Of a DNA stretch of 64,000 bases, positions 24,390 through 37,200 are shown one piece after another. The number at the start of each line of letters is the position of its first letter. The stretch's first letter is position 1. Under the pieces are notes generated by a model that saw only the letters and a program-made list of their open reading frames with translations, was not told the DNA's origin and did not search any database. This stretch comes from Halocaridina rubra (taxonomy: Eukaryota > Arthropoda > Malacostraca > Decapoda > Atyidae). The DNA lies in NCBI GenBank assembly GCA_037179515.1, contig JAXCGZ010005663.1:312501-376500 (forward strand). Reading direction: 5' to 3'. The position numbers were made by a program, and so were the translations under genes.

Positions 24390-24836
24390 CCCATCGCTGC
24401 TCCGATGAGTTGGCGAGTTGCATCCCTCCTCCACTGCTGAGGCCGCGTAACACTCGCCAAGCGGCCTCATCTCACTGGTACTGTGTGGAGATTTGTAGCT
24501 CGCGGATTGGTCGGTGCAGCGACTGCTTCTTCCCATCTACCTCCAGACTCTGGAACTCTCTTCCTCCTTCTGTCTTTCCTAATTCTTATGACCTTTCATC
24601 CTTCAAAAACCAGATCTATCGTCATCTCAGAGCCTAGTCCTCCATATCTCTGGGTCCTCTTTACTTTGACTTTTTTTCTGTCTGTCGTTTTCCTTTGTGT
24701 GACATTACCTCTTCTCTACCTTGCCCTTAACCTTTTTCTTTTCCTTCGTCTTGGTATATTCTCGTGCCCGGGCCTTTGTTGATGAGGGCAGTTTCTGCCT
24801 GTCCCGGTGTCACACTTAAAAAAAAAAAAAAAAAAA
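24390..24836 (+). mobile_element. 5'-truncated LINE copy (3' end only) with poly(A)
   Basis: The last 80 or so codons of the reverse transcriptase ORF (CSDELASCIPPPLLRPRNTR to RHLRA) and the 3' UTR match the element at 14817-16902. A poly(A) run closes the copy at 24817-24836. It lies about 180 bp upstream of the UGGT start codon, in the same transcriptional direction. Confidence 0.9.
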
Positions 24837-25016
24837 TGTATTTACCTAGTAACAAATCTCAACATTTCCTGCTTGGCACTCTGCCAAAATGAAGGTGACC
24901 TCTGTATGGCAGATTGGACCAAATGAACAGAAAAGCTTGTGAACATCTATTTTTTTTTTTTAAATGTATTGTACCTTCTTCCTTTTCATGCATTTCCTTT
25001 TCACAGGGAGGCAGTT

Positions 25017-25236
25017 ATGAGGCATGTACATTGCCTCTTAGGAGTCCTTGCCATCTTCTCTGTTGGAATTCAAAGTGTTATTGCTCAGGGCAAGATAAAG
25101 CCTGTGACAACTCACTTATCGGCAAAATGGCCACATACTCCCCTTCTTCAGGAAACATCAGAATATTTGGCAGAAGAATATACTGCTGCCTTTTGGGGCT
25201 TTGTAGATATTATAAGTCAAAAAGACTTACAGAGAG
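25017..25236 (+). CDS. UGGT: UGGT coding exon 1 (signal peptide)
   Basis: The ATG at 25017 opens a signal peptide with a basic start (MRH), a hydrophobic core LLGVLAIFSVGI and a likely cleavage site after SVIA. An acceptor (TTTTCACAG) ends at 25006, so ten bases of 5' UTR precede the ATG. The upstream in-frame codons from 24939 lie across that acceptor and are best read as intron. The donor is AG|GTAAGG, phase 1. Confidence 0.93.
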
Positions 25237-28200
25237 GTAAGGCTTATTAGCATATATAATTAATAGTGTCGCAATATCTTGTGCCTAAAGCTCTATTGAC
25301 CTATTACTATTTATAATACAGTATAAGAGAACATATTATGTTTTTCCTACCTTTTGAGATGGTCTGTTTCTTTCGTTTCAGGTAATAATAAAGAGTTGTT
25401 TCTAGAAACCTTAGATGCGGCAGGTAATTTTCTCTCACCCTCTCAAATTAGAATATTAAAACTCAGTCTTTCGCTGCGTATATATTCTCCTAAAATTGAA
25501 ATGTTTCGGCAAATAGCTTTGGATAGTGGGATTACTTCAAAACCAAAGTGTTCAGTTGTTGCTGATGTTAATGGCCAACTTACATGTAATTTAGATGAAT
25601 TGACCAAACTTGTAAATGCAAGGAGTGGAACTAAACCTTTGTCCTATGATGCTGATCACCACTTCCCTGGAGGAGAAACAGCAAAGGTAATGTAACACAT
25701 ACTTTCTTTGTTTTTAAATTCGTGAATGTATTCTAATTATCTTGTATATTGTAAAGTAGTGTATCGTTTTCTTTTGGGAGGGAACAGTAGATTTCCCTAC
25801 ATGTAGATTACCAAAGTGTTTTACTTCGTCTTAAACAGAGAAAATTGGGGCTCTTTTAACTTAATACACTATTATGATGATTTCTTACAGCATTGTTATA
25901 AAATATGAACATGTTAGGATAATTATATTGAGAGCAATAATTATAACCATTTTTTTCAAATGGCATTTCATAAAACATTACCATGAGCCTGCAGTTTTAA
26001 TCGTGTGCAGTTGGAAAATGGTAAAAGAAAAGATTTTCCCTAAAATGATAATAAATAACAATTACTTTATTGTTTTGTATAGACTGTTGATAATATGCAA
26101 TAGAGTTTAAGTTCTGCACATTAGTATAGGCATGACTTAAATCATACATAAGGTTTGGAATAGGTTATGTGCAAAGTACGCTGGCACTCTTATATGGATC
26201 TTGAACATAGCTGTTTTTTTGAATAACGTGTGGGGTTGAGAAACCAGTTGACTACGTAAGATCAAGAGCCAGTCGATTTGGCAAAAATTTCTTAATTAAG
26301 AAGACTGGATTTACTGTGGCTATGATTTGGTACAATATTAAATATAGCTTCTCCAATGTTCACTTGATTTGCATACCAAAACTTGAGTTAAGGAATCTGC
26401 ATGTTATGTATGGAGGCAGCAAGCATCAAAAGAATTTGCAAAGGAATTCATCCATCCAGAACACTTTGTTCAAAAGGATTATGCCAAATAAATGAATGTA
26501 GACTAGAATCATTTTGATATTGCGTGATTCAAAGATTAGAAATGAAGTTTTTAGGAGCGTCCTTGCTTTGTATTTTAAGGTAATAGAGTCATATTATATA
26601 TTCATTATTAGGATGGAACTAAATGCTTTAGAAAAACTTTGGTCATCTTAAAAAACTCTATATTAGGTTTAGCAATCCTGATACTGTCATTATTCGCCAT
26701 CCCACATGTTTCTTAGGTTTGCACCATCCTCGTTTTTCACTATATTTCATGGAAACTCATTAGGTTGTGATGAATTTTACAGAGAGTATTTTGAGCCCAG
26801 AGATTCCTCGTATGTATGCAAATTTTAACTATTGGTTCATTGCACGGTGACAAGGAATTGTATTGCTTATTCAATGCTAACCAGAGAAGTGTTTTGGTAT
26901 ATGCATAGAACCTAGAATATTATAATTAGAGGTTATGAGTTATGGGTTTGTGTAGCAATCATGACAGATATTTAGAAAAAATTTCAGACTTCTAACATGA
27001 GCGTAAAGAATGATTACAAATCAAGGATAGGCTCTGTGGTATTTTTATGTCATGTGAGTCCCTTTATTGGCAAATTTGTTATTCACTATCGAGATAATAT
27101 TAATTTATGTGTATATATTCCTTTTGACTTCAGATTGGAGTTGTTTTATACGCTGATATTGGTGTTGCAGAATTTAGTCCTTTCCATGAAGTTTTGAAAG
27201 ACATGGTTAGAGAAGGGAAAGTGGATTACATACTGAGACACTATGTTAAGGTATGGGGTTCTTGAGTTACTTTTGTTCTTTTTAAAAGAAAAGTGTTTCT
27301 GTAGTTTGTTTTGTCTCCTTGATCCATGATATTTTATCCTTTGTGTTGGAGAAAAAAAATTCCTCCCCTGTATTCCCTGTTTGCCATAGAAAGCAATTAA
27401 AAAAGATATTACTGCTGATGAGAGTGAAAAAATTCTACACTTATGTTTCTCGATTATCCTAAGAATTATATAAACCTGATATTGGAATAGAAGGCTGATA
27501 ATCCCTATTATACTGTTTTTTTTTTTCTGAACACCTTACCGAAGTAGCGAGGTCATGTGTTATTTATCATATACAGAGCTGAAAAGGTGCTTTTAAATTA
27601 CTGCATCTGCATCACAATGTGTGCAGGACCATTGCTATATGAAGCATTGATCACCAAAGCAACATTGTATGCATTTTTACTGTAGAAAAGTAAAGTATCC
27701 TGGTATGGTATCTAAAAAAACGGTATTGTAAAATTACATTTTTCGACTATCAGGTAACACCATCTAAGAAAGTTCGATTAAGTGGCTTTGGTGTAGAATT
27801 AGCCATAAAGAGCACAGAGTACAAAGCACAAGATGACACCAAGGTCCAAGATGACAGAAGAAGACAAGAAGAAGATGAAGAGCAAGAGATGGAAGTAGAA
27901 GGATTTCTCTTTTCAAAGCTTGAGTGAGTACTTTTCTCTAATATTGCAGTAAATATAAAACATAGCAGATATAAACTGTTACTTCAGTCTTAAAATTATG
28001 CCGATTAAAGAATCTTTGTATGGAATTTATGTACTTTTTCAAAAGGTAACGCTGAAGTAGGGTGTCATGTAAGGCTTTTATATATACCATATGATACTTC
28101 ATTTATGCCTTTCTGCCGTAAAGGAGCTTCCATGGGTGGATGAGGTAAAAAATGGTCTCCCATACCAATTGATCCCAGTGTGAATTTACCTTGCTCTCTT

Positions 28201-31200
28201 TCAGTAAAGTGAGATTTTTTATTTCTTATCCATCTCAGAGATGTAGAAGGGACAGTAGTGTTGGAATTTGTATGTACGTATGTAAGTGATTATTGTGTTG
28301 CGTGTGTGAATGGTTGCTATACTGAGTAGTGAGTGGGGGAGGGTGGTGATGACGTCTTTGGGTGGACGGTTTTAGTGCTGCGTGTGGCATGAGTAGACAG
28401 AAAGAGATGAGCCATCAAGTGGTGAAGAAGATCCTGGGACCAAGAGGACAACCACACCAACAGAGAGGTAATGTTGCATTTCAACAGTGGTAGCAGAGTA
28501 TACAAATGATCTACAGCAAATAAATATCACCCAAAAAAAGATACATTGCCAGTGTAAAAGAGTGGTGCGTGTTTTAGCGATTTTTAAAGATAGTTGTATG
28601 TTCTGGTGGTGTGGAGTTTTGTCCGTTGTTGTATAGGTCTTTGAAACATTTTTCGAGCATTTTTGTTTGTTTATTTTAATAAGTTTAATTTTAAATGTGG
28701 GGCTTCTGGATTAATAGTGTAAATCAGCTGATGGTCTTTTTGTGAGTTAGTCTACGCCTTAGCCTTTTATGATCGAAAGTAGGCTAAATCATATGATATA
28801 TCTTTCTTAGCAAGCGTATTATTGGAAACGAAATGGGTACTAAAATAGAAATTCCACAGTACAAATAGGGCAGAACTTATGATCATTGTTAAAAAGAAAT
28901 CTCAGCATGACATTTTGTGACTGAATTGAAACTGGAGAAACAAGGCATAGTCGTAGGCTTGTCATTACCTGAGTACGATAATTCAAAGATTAGGGAGAAG
29001 GTTTTTGAAGAGATTAATGTGAAGGGTTTGAATAAAGAGGGAGTTTTGGACACTAATTGCTTTTTTTGACAAGCATATGGGGAAGGATGACTTTGAAAAA
29101 TTTGAAGATTTTGAGGATTACAGTAGACAACCTGAGGAAAGTATACCTCAATGCATTGCAAATTTTGATCAGAGGCATAATAGCATCAAGGCAGAGAATA
29201 TAACTCTACCATTAGAGATATTAGCTTTTAAATTATTGTGAAGAGCCGGTATAAGTAGAGCAGAAAAATTACTTGTGCTTACGGGTATGGATTGCACTGC
29301 AAAGGCTAATCTTTTTGACCAGGCAAAGAATGCATTTAAGAAATTTGTGGGAGAGGGGAATGCAGGTGGGGGAAGTGATAATTCTGGATTTTCAGATCCT
29401 ATCTAGATAGAGCCTGCATTTGTTGTGGAGGCGGGCAATGTCAGGGAGTGACGAGGTGATGGCACATATTGGGGCGTATCTGGTGAGGCGAGGGGTGGTT
29501 TACATGCTGTTTTTGTGGACATACAGGGGGTGGGAGTTTTTCGTGGAGCAAGATTGAGACCAATGAATCCTTTGGGGTGGGATGGTCAGCCAATTATGAC
29601 CTGTAAATGTTGTGGGTCTTTTAGACATTTTTTAAGAGGTTGTCCAGATAGTTGGGAAAATTCTTGTAAAGGTATTGAATTTCAAAACAGAAGTAGGAAG
29701 ATGCCTTATTTTTCACAGGATGTAATAATGAGGATATGACAATTTTTATCAGTGAAGCGTAAAACTGCGCAGCTTTATATAGTTCATGTTCCAGTACTGT
29801 ATGTGGGGAGAAGTGGTTGGAGACTTTCTTGGATGCATTGTCTGATGATGAGCATCAAACTGTACAGAGGCATGGTTGTAATAAAGTTATTAAATTTGGA
29901 GGGTGTACTAGGTTGCATTCTACGGGAGAGTATATTTTGCCTGTCTGGCTTGTGGGCATTAGGGTATATATTTGCACTGATGTGGTGGAGTCGGATATTC
30001 CCTTGTTGCTTTCGAGAGAGTCAATGAAGAAGGCCTAAGTGAAGTTGGACAATGAGAATGATTCTGCTGCAATTTTAGGGAAGATAGTGTCATTAAATAT
30101 TATTTCATGTGGTCATTACTGTGTGCCACTTTGTGAGGATGTAACAGTGGAGCAGGTTCATGCTGTGAGGCTGGAGAGTGTGTCGCGTAGAGATAGAGAG
30201 AATGCACTTTTGAAGTTGCACAGACAGTTTGCCCATCCCAATGAGGAAAGCTTGAGGCATTGTTGAGGGATGCAGGATTTTGGCATTAGGATTTTAATGG
30301 AAACATTGAGAGTATTTATCAAAATTGTTTATTTTGTAAACAGTATGCATTGGCAGTTACTAAACCAACTGTTGGTCTGCCTTAGGCCTTGAAGTTATGA
30401 TATGGTGTCCATGGACCTGAAATTATAGGAGGAGGAGGGTAAGACGAGATGTATTTTGCATATGATTGACATGTATTCGAGGTACACACAGTCTGTGTTT
30501 ATAAAATGGAAGAGAATAACTGATGTTATTGATGCTATAATGAAAAATTTGGTAGGTGTGTATGGGGTTATGAAGGGGTTGCTTACTGATAATGGGGGGG
30601 GAATTTACTGGAGAAGAAATAATATATGTTGCTTCGGTTTTGAACATTAGGCTTTCCACTACTGGAGCTGAAAGTCCATTCCAAATTGTCTTGTGCGAGC
30701 GGGTACATACAGTAACTGATAGGATATTAATTAAGCTGAAAGCTCAGTTTCCTAAAACACCTTTAGATGTTTTATTGAAGTGGGCTAATATGGCTAGGAA
30801 TTCCCTACAAATGTGGAATGGATTTAGTAGCCATCACCTAGTATTTGGACAGAATCCTACTTTACCAGGAATAATGACAGATTATATTCCGGCGCTTGAT
30901 GGAAAGACGAGTAGAGATGTTTATGCAAAGCATTTATATTCACTACATGCAGTTAGGCAAAATGACATAAAGATGGAGGCAGACAAAAAAATAAGAAGAG
31001 CTTTAAGGAGCAAAATCAAAGTTGCTGAGCAAATTTTTTCAGCAGGGGACTTGGGTATGATAGATGGTTGGGGCCTGGAAAAGTAGTAAGCCAGGATAAT
31101 GAAATAATTTTTGTTAGACATGGTTCATTTCTGAATCGAGTTTCAGCAAATAGGTTAATCAAGGTGAGAGCAGTATTTGAGAGGGAGGATTCTGCTGGTG

Positions 31201-34200
31201 GACCCTTAGATTTTTCTAGTGAGCAAAATGTTGTAAGAAAAGATTTAACAGTTGTGAAATATTCAGATGGTAAAGGGGGAAGAGTAGGTCAGTCTGTTGG
31301 GGAGGTCTCAGAGGGTGACCATGATTTTGAATGTTTTCAAAATGAGGGGCCTTTGACAGAAAGTTCAGGCGAGTGATCATCAGAGAACGAATTACTTAAG
31401 AAGCAGGCAGAAAAGGAGAAACCTGTTGCTACTAGGAGATCTTTGAGAAATTTTAGTAAAGAACATGGATATAAAGTTTATTCTGCATCATTATCAAAAG
31501 AGGAACCGAGTAATATATATTGCCTGACAGCAAAGAAGGAAGAACCAGAGAAATTGAAAACCTCAGATACATTTTAAATGATAAAACATCAAGGTCAAAC
31601 ATGCATATCTACAAGGTGTGTGTTGACATTGAAGAATGGTAAGCCCAAGTCCAGATTGGTGGTGAGAGGATTTGAGGAGGATAATAGCGGAATATAGTGC
31701 TCCCTTATTGATTGCGGGGGTTCGTTTCCGGGACCTGCCGCGATAGGTGAAAAATTGAGAATTAGGAGCACCATATTTATTATAGGTATTTTACATTTAT
31801 TTTTACCTCCACTGTATAAACCCTCCCTGCACTGTTACCAAACCACCCTTTACTTTATTAATAACAGCGTGCAAGCGTAAATTTATATAAATGTGATATT
31901 ATGAAGATTGAAAAAAAGCATTAAGAACAAACAGCAAACAATCTTTTGATATAATATCATCAAGGAAATAGCGTGTAGAGAATATATATATTTCATTTAA
32001 GTTTCCCATGTACAGTACAATATACATTTTCTTTGAACGAATTGTATATGTTTTCTTTTTCTCTCAGCTGACTTTATTTACGTTAAGATTTCGTGCGGCA
32101 TGGTCGATAGATAGAATAATGTTTAAAACCAAGGAATATTAATAACAATCTATAATCTTGAAAATTATATAAACCCCAAATAGGATGAGTAATTAAATAT
32201 TTTATGAGTAAGATATTGTGTTTGAATAAGCATCAGCTGATACGGAAGTGGCAAAATGTTTTGGTTAGAGGTTCATTCTCCCACATCCTCCTCCTCTTCT
32301 ACCGCTTAATGCTTGAATATTATGAAGAGAATTGAATAAAGCATTAAGAACAAACAGCAAACAAAGTTGCGATATAATATCGTCAGGGAAATAGCATGCG
32401 AGGGTGTACCAGCTTATACGGAAGCGCCAAAACGTTTGCAGATAGAGATTTGTTCTCCCGCATCCTCCTCCTCTTCTACCGCTTAATGCGATTGAATGTT
32501 ATGAAGAGAATTGAAAAAAAGCATTAAGAACAAACAGCAAATAAACTTTCGATATAATATCGTCAGGGAAATAGCGTACAAGGGTGTATCAGCTAATATG
32601 GAAGCGCCAAAACGTTTGCAGATAGAGGTTTGTTCTCCCGCATCCTCCTCCTTTTCTACCGCTTAATGCTATCGAATATTATAAAGAGAATTAAAAAAAC
32701 ATTAAGAACAAACAGGAAACGTATTTTCAATATATCGTCAGGGAAGTAGCATGTGAGGGTGTATCAGCTGATACGGAAGCGCCAAAACGTTTGCAGACAT
32801 TGGTTCGTTCTCCCCAATCCTCCTCCTTTTCTACCGCTTAATGCAATCGAATATTATGAAGAGAATTGAAAAAAAAAAATTTTAAAACAAACAGCAAACA
32901 AACTTGCGATATAATGTCGTCAGGGAAGTAGCATGTGAGGGTGTATCAGCTGATTCGGAAGCGCCAAAACGTTTGCAGACAGAGGTTCGTTCTCCCGCAT
33001 CCTCCTCCCTTCTACCACTTAATGCGATTGAATATTATGAAGAGAATTGAAAAAAGCATTAAGAACAAGCAGCAAATAAACTTTCGATATAATATCATCA
33101 GGGAAATAGCGTGCGAGGGTGTATCAGCTGATACGGAAGCGCCAAAACGTTTGCAGATAGAGGTTCATTCTCCCGCATCCTCCTCTTCTTCTACCGCTTA
33201 ATGCAATCGAATATTATGAAGAGAATTGAAAAAAGCATTAAGAACAAACAGCAAATAAACTTGCAATATAAAATCGTCAGGGAAATAGCGTGTAGAGAAT
33301 ATATATACAGGTATACCTCACCCAATGTCGTTAATTGGTTCCAGGAGAGATGACTTAAGTTGAAAAACGACTTAAATTGAATTAGCTTGTCTCTAGGCTA
33401 GGCTATGCCAAATTTGCTTGTTTAGGCTAAACCGAGAATAACCATTCCTAGTTCTGTACTCTATTCATGAATGTAATTTTCAATAATATATGGTTAATAA
33501 GAATCTATTTTAAGCTTACAAACAAATAAATTTTATTTTTTAATACTGCATAGTACAGAAAAAAATGTACTGGTACTTAAATTTACGATACAATTTGGTG
33601 ATATTTACCGTACATCGTGGATGCTTTATTTATGAATGTGGTTTGCTATGACATGATAAAATAAAAGCCTTTTTTAAGGTTAAACACAAATACAGAAATT
33701 ATTATTATTTTGCAATAATAAAAAAAACTAATATATTTTAAATTTACCTTGGTGGTTTACATCGCGGTTGTTTTTGGCGAGTTTTTTTTTCTGGGTATAT
33801 GTGAGATGCCACGATATGTAGAAATAGTAAAATTTTCAGTATTTTCATTATTTTATTGATATTTTTTTTTTCATTATTTTATTGATAATTTTTTTTTCAT
33901 TATTTTATTGATAAAAATAAAAAGTATTTCCCAGAATAAGAATAATAAAACAGTAAAAAATAGTAAAAAACATAAATTTAAATACGTAACTCTGCACCAT
34001 AGAAAATACGATACCGGTATCAGTGTTTCGGAAAACAAAAAGGGTCGCACCTACGTGAGATAGTACATATTAAAATTTCTAGTATTTTCATTATTTCATT
34101 GATAAAAAAAAGTATTTCCTAGCCTAAGAATAGTAAAATTGTAAAAAATATAAATTTAAACACGTAACTGCACCATAGAAAATACGATACCGGTATCGGC

Positions 34201-37200
34201 GTTTCAGAAAACGCCAAAGGTCACACCTACGTGAGATAGTACATATTAAAATTTCCAGTACTTTCATTACTTTATTGATAAAAAAAGGTACTTATTAACC
34301 TAAGAATTATAAAACAATAAAAAATAGTAAAAAACAAATTTAAACATGTAACTCAAATTATTGCACCATGTAAAATACGATACCGGTATCGGCATTTCGG
34401 AAAACGAAAAGGGTCGCACCTACGTGAGATAGTACATATTAAAATTTCTAGTATTTTCATTATTTTATTGATAAATAAAATATTTCCTAGCCTAAGAATA
34501 ATAAAACTTTAAAAAAATAGTAAAAAACATAAATTTGAACATGTAACTCACAGTATTGCACCATGCAATATATAAGGAAACAAATGAATGAGAATGAGAG
34601 TAGCCGATAAACAGACGTATACCGTGCATAAACTAATCAATTCAAAACAATAGCGATTTTGCTGGAATGACGAGTGACGATGCCTAACGGTAGATATTGG
34701 AACTACTGTACTTATTTTAATAAGATTTTATATGCTTTTATTCTTATTTATTGTACAATAACATGATTTTATGTGCTTTTGTTTTTATTTATTGTACAGT
34801 AACATGATTTCATGTGCTTTTAATGGTTTTCTAGTGATATTATGATTCCAATATTTGTAGCTGACATAGGTAAAGTTGATTATAATGATGTAAACTTTAT
34901 TTTTTTTTTCCATATATTTTTTTGAAAACCGGCGAATAATCGAGAACGACTTAACTCGAAACGACGTAAGCAGAGGTATACCTGTACTATGTAACGAATT
35001 GTATAGTTTTCTTTTTCTCTCAGCGGACTTTGTTTACCTTAAGATTTCGTGCAGCATGGCCGATATGTAAAGAAGATAGAATAATGTTTAGAACCAAGGA
35101 ATATTAATACTATAATCCTGAAAATTAGATAAACCCCAAATAGGGTGAGTAAATAAATATTTTATGAGTAAGATATTGTGCTTAAATAGTGAGAAACATC
35201 AGTTGATACGGAAGCGGCAAACAAATTGGATAGAGGTTCGTTCTCCACATCCTTCTCCTCTTATACCACTTAATGTGATTGAATATTATGCAGAAAATTG
35301 AAAAAAAGCATTAAGAACAAACAGCAAACAAACTTTCTATATAAAATATCGTAACGGAAATAGCGTGCGAGGGTGCATCAGCTGATACGGTGGCAAACAA
35401 GCAAAGAAACAAACATTTATTTCCATTTTTGTACAATGGTTTTTCTTTTAAGATTAAAAGTGACTTATAAGTAGACATGTAATTGAACTAATAAGTAAGA
35501 GGGTAATACATGCAGTTTAAATAAATGTAGCTATCCTAGAAAATAATAATGCTGTAATAAAAAGTTTAACAATAATGTTAATAATAAAGTAGTAATAATA
35601 ACACTCATTACAGTATCGTTATTATTGGCATCATCACCATATTTGTTTTCCTTACAATGAGAATAATTAGTTTTTAACTTAGAGAACAGAGAAGTCGATA
35701 TCAGTTTACATATAGAGAGGTCAGTGATTAGGGAAATTGCATTCAATCATTAAGTTTAGCTTATGTGTGAGCAGCAACTATTTGTCCAAAAGAAAACTAT
35801 ATAGATTGCCTTTGAAAGCTGCAAAGAAGGATGCATTTTTAAGATGGCTCATGGCACCAGCTACACTGAATATTCTTGGATATTTATACACATCTTTTAC
35901 AATCCCTTCACATGTGACAGGTCATTACACTCCCCATCTCTGTTTCTCTTTACTCTAAGTATTCTTCGTGCCCAGGCCCGATAAAGGCTGTTTTATTTTA
36001 TTATTTTTCCGCCCGTCTTAGTGTCACAATCATTTTTTTTTCTTGCTAATATAAACTCCGCGATGCACTGAATTCGAAGTAGGTGAATCGCGATATAGTT
36101 AGTTATTCTCCTACTGTTGGGAAAACTACTCTCAGAGTATTTTTAACAGTTGTAGCTAGTTTGGGATGGAGAGTGAAAACTACTGATATTAAGTCAGCTT
36201 TTTTGCTGGGTAATACTTTGGATAGGGTAGTATATGTGAAGCCCCCTAAAGAAGCCGATGTTTGTGAAGGTATCGTCTTGAGACTTAAGCGTTGTCTGTA
36301 TGAACTATCTGTTGCCTCTAGGCAGTTTTACTTATCAGTTCGGGAGAAAATGTTGGAAGTGGGTTGTTTACAAAGTCAGGTAGAACCTTCACTTTTTTCT
36401 ATTTTGGCAGTGAAAATGAATTAAGAGGTATTCTAGTGAGCAATATTGATGATTTTCTTCATTCTGGGGATGATTTATTTGAAAGAGATATAATGGTTTA
36501 TCTGAGAGAGAGATTTGAAATTGGTAAGTTGGAGGAGAAGAGTTATACATATGTAGGTTCTTTGATTTGCCACTAGAAAAATGGTATATTATTGGATCAG
36601 AATTATTACGTCAAAGATATGGAAAAAAGACCATTTTCAGTAGACACAGGAGGAGGAAAAAAATAATTTGGGCTCTGAGGAAATGTCGGAATACAGGGGA
36701 CATATTGGTGCGATAAACTGGGTGGTTCAGTGCACTAGACCTGATATGGCATACGAAATAATAGAATTGAGTATGAAATCTAAAGTGACCTCAGTCGACG
36801 ATTTGAGAATATCAAGAAAAGTAATTAGTATAATACAAGGCTTTGAATTTTTTGTATTTTTCCCTGCCTTGGGTGAGGTAAAGGATTGGACTTTGTGTCC
36901 ATACTGATGCCTCCCATGCAAATCTTCCTGATGGGGTGAGTAATGCAGTGGGTTGTCTGGTTTTTGTGGTTGGGCATAGTGGTTCCGCATATCCAGTTAG
37001 TTGGAGAGCCAACAAAATTAAGCGGGTGGTACGTTCCTCTTTGGCAGCGGAGACCATGGCTTTTGCAGCAGGGAGTAGAAGAAGCTCTTGATATTTATAA
37101 GTTTAATATTTGAATTACAAAATTGGAAATACCTATTGTAGCATATGTAGATAATATAAGTCTAGTTGAAGCCATATACTCGACTAAGCAGGTCAGTGAT

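Larger units (their letters stand above)
31695..36098. mobile_element. Nested block of DNA transposons inside the Copia RT
   Basis: The left edge TAGTGCTCCCTTATTG is a 3'-type Tigger terminus with its first C changed. The right edge GGTGAATCGCGATATAG is a truncated foldback-type terminus. Inside are one ~159-bp unit (31780-31890), ~180-bp satellite (31900-33300), a CAGGTATACC element (33308-34984), further ~180-bp family sequence (34985-35395) and a foldback arm (35880-36035). Copia RT reads in the same frame up to a TA on the left and from a TA on the right, as expected for insertion at a TA target. Confidence 0.75.

Noticed and set aside
24939..25016. Extension of UGGT exon 1 upstream to 24939
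   Set aside because: The added residues cross a strong pyrimidine tract and CAG acceptor, and the downstream ATG at 25017 gives a normal signal peptide.
26997..27197. ORF overlapping UGGT exon 3
   Set aside because: It is out of frame with the exon and mostly intronic.
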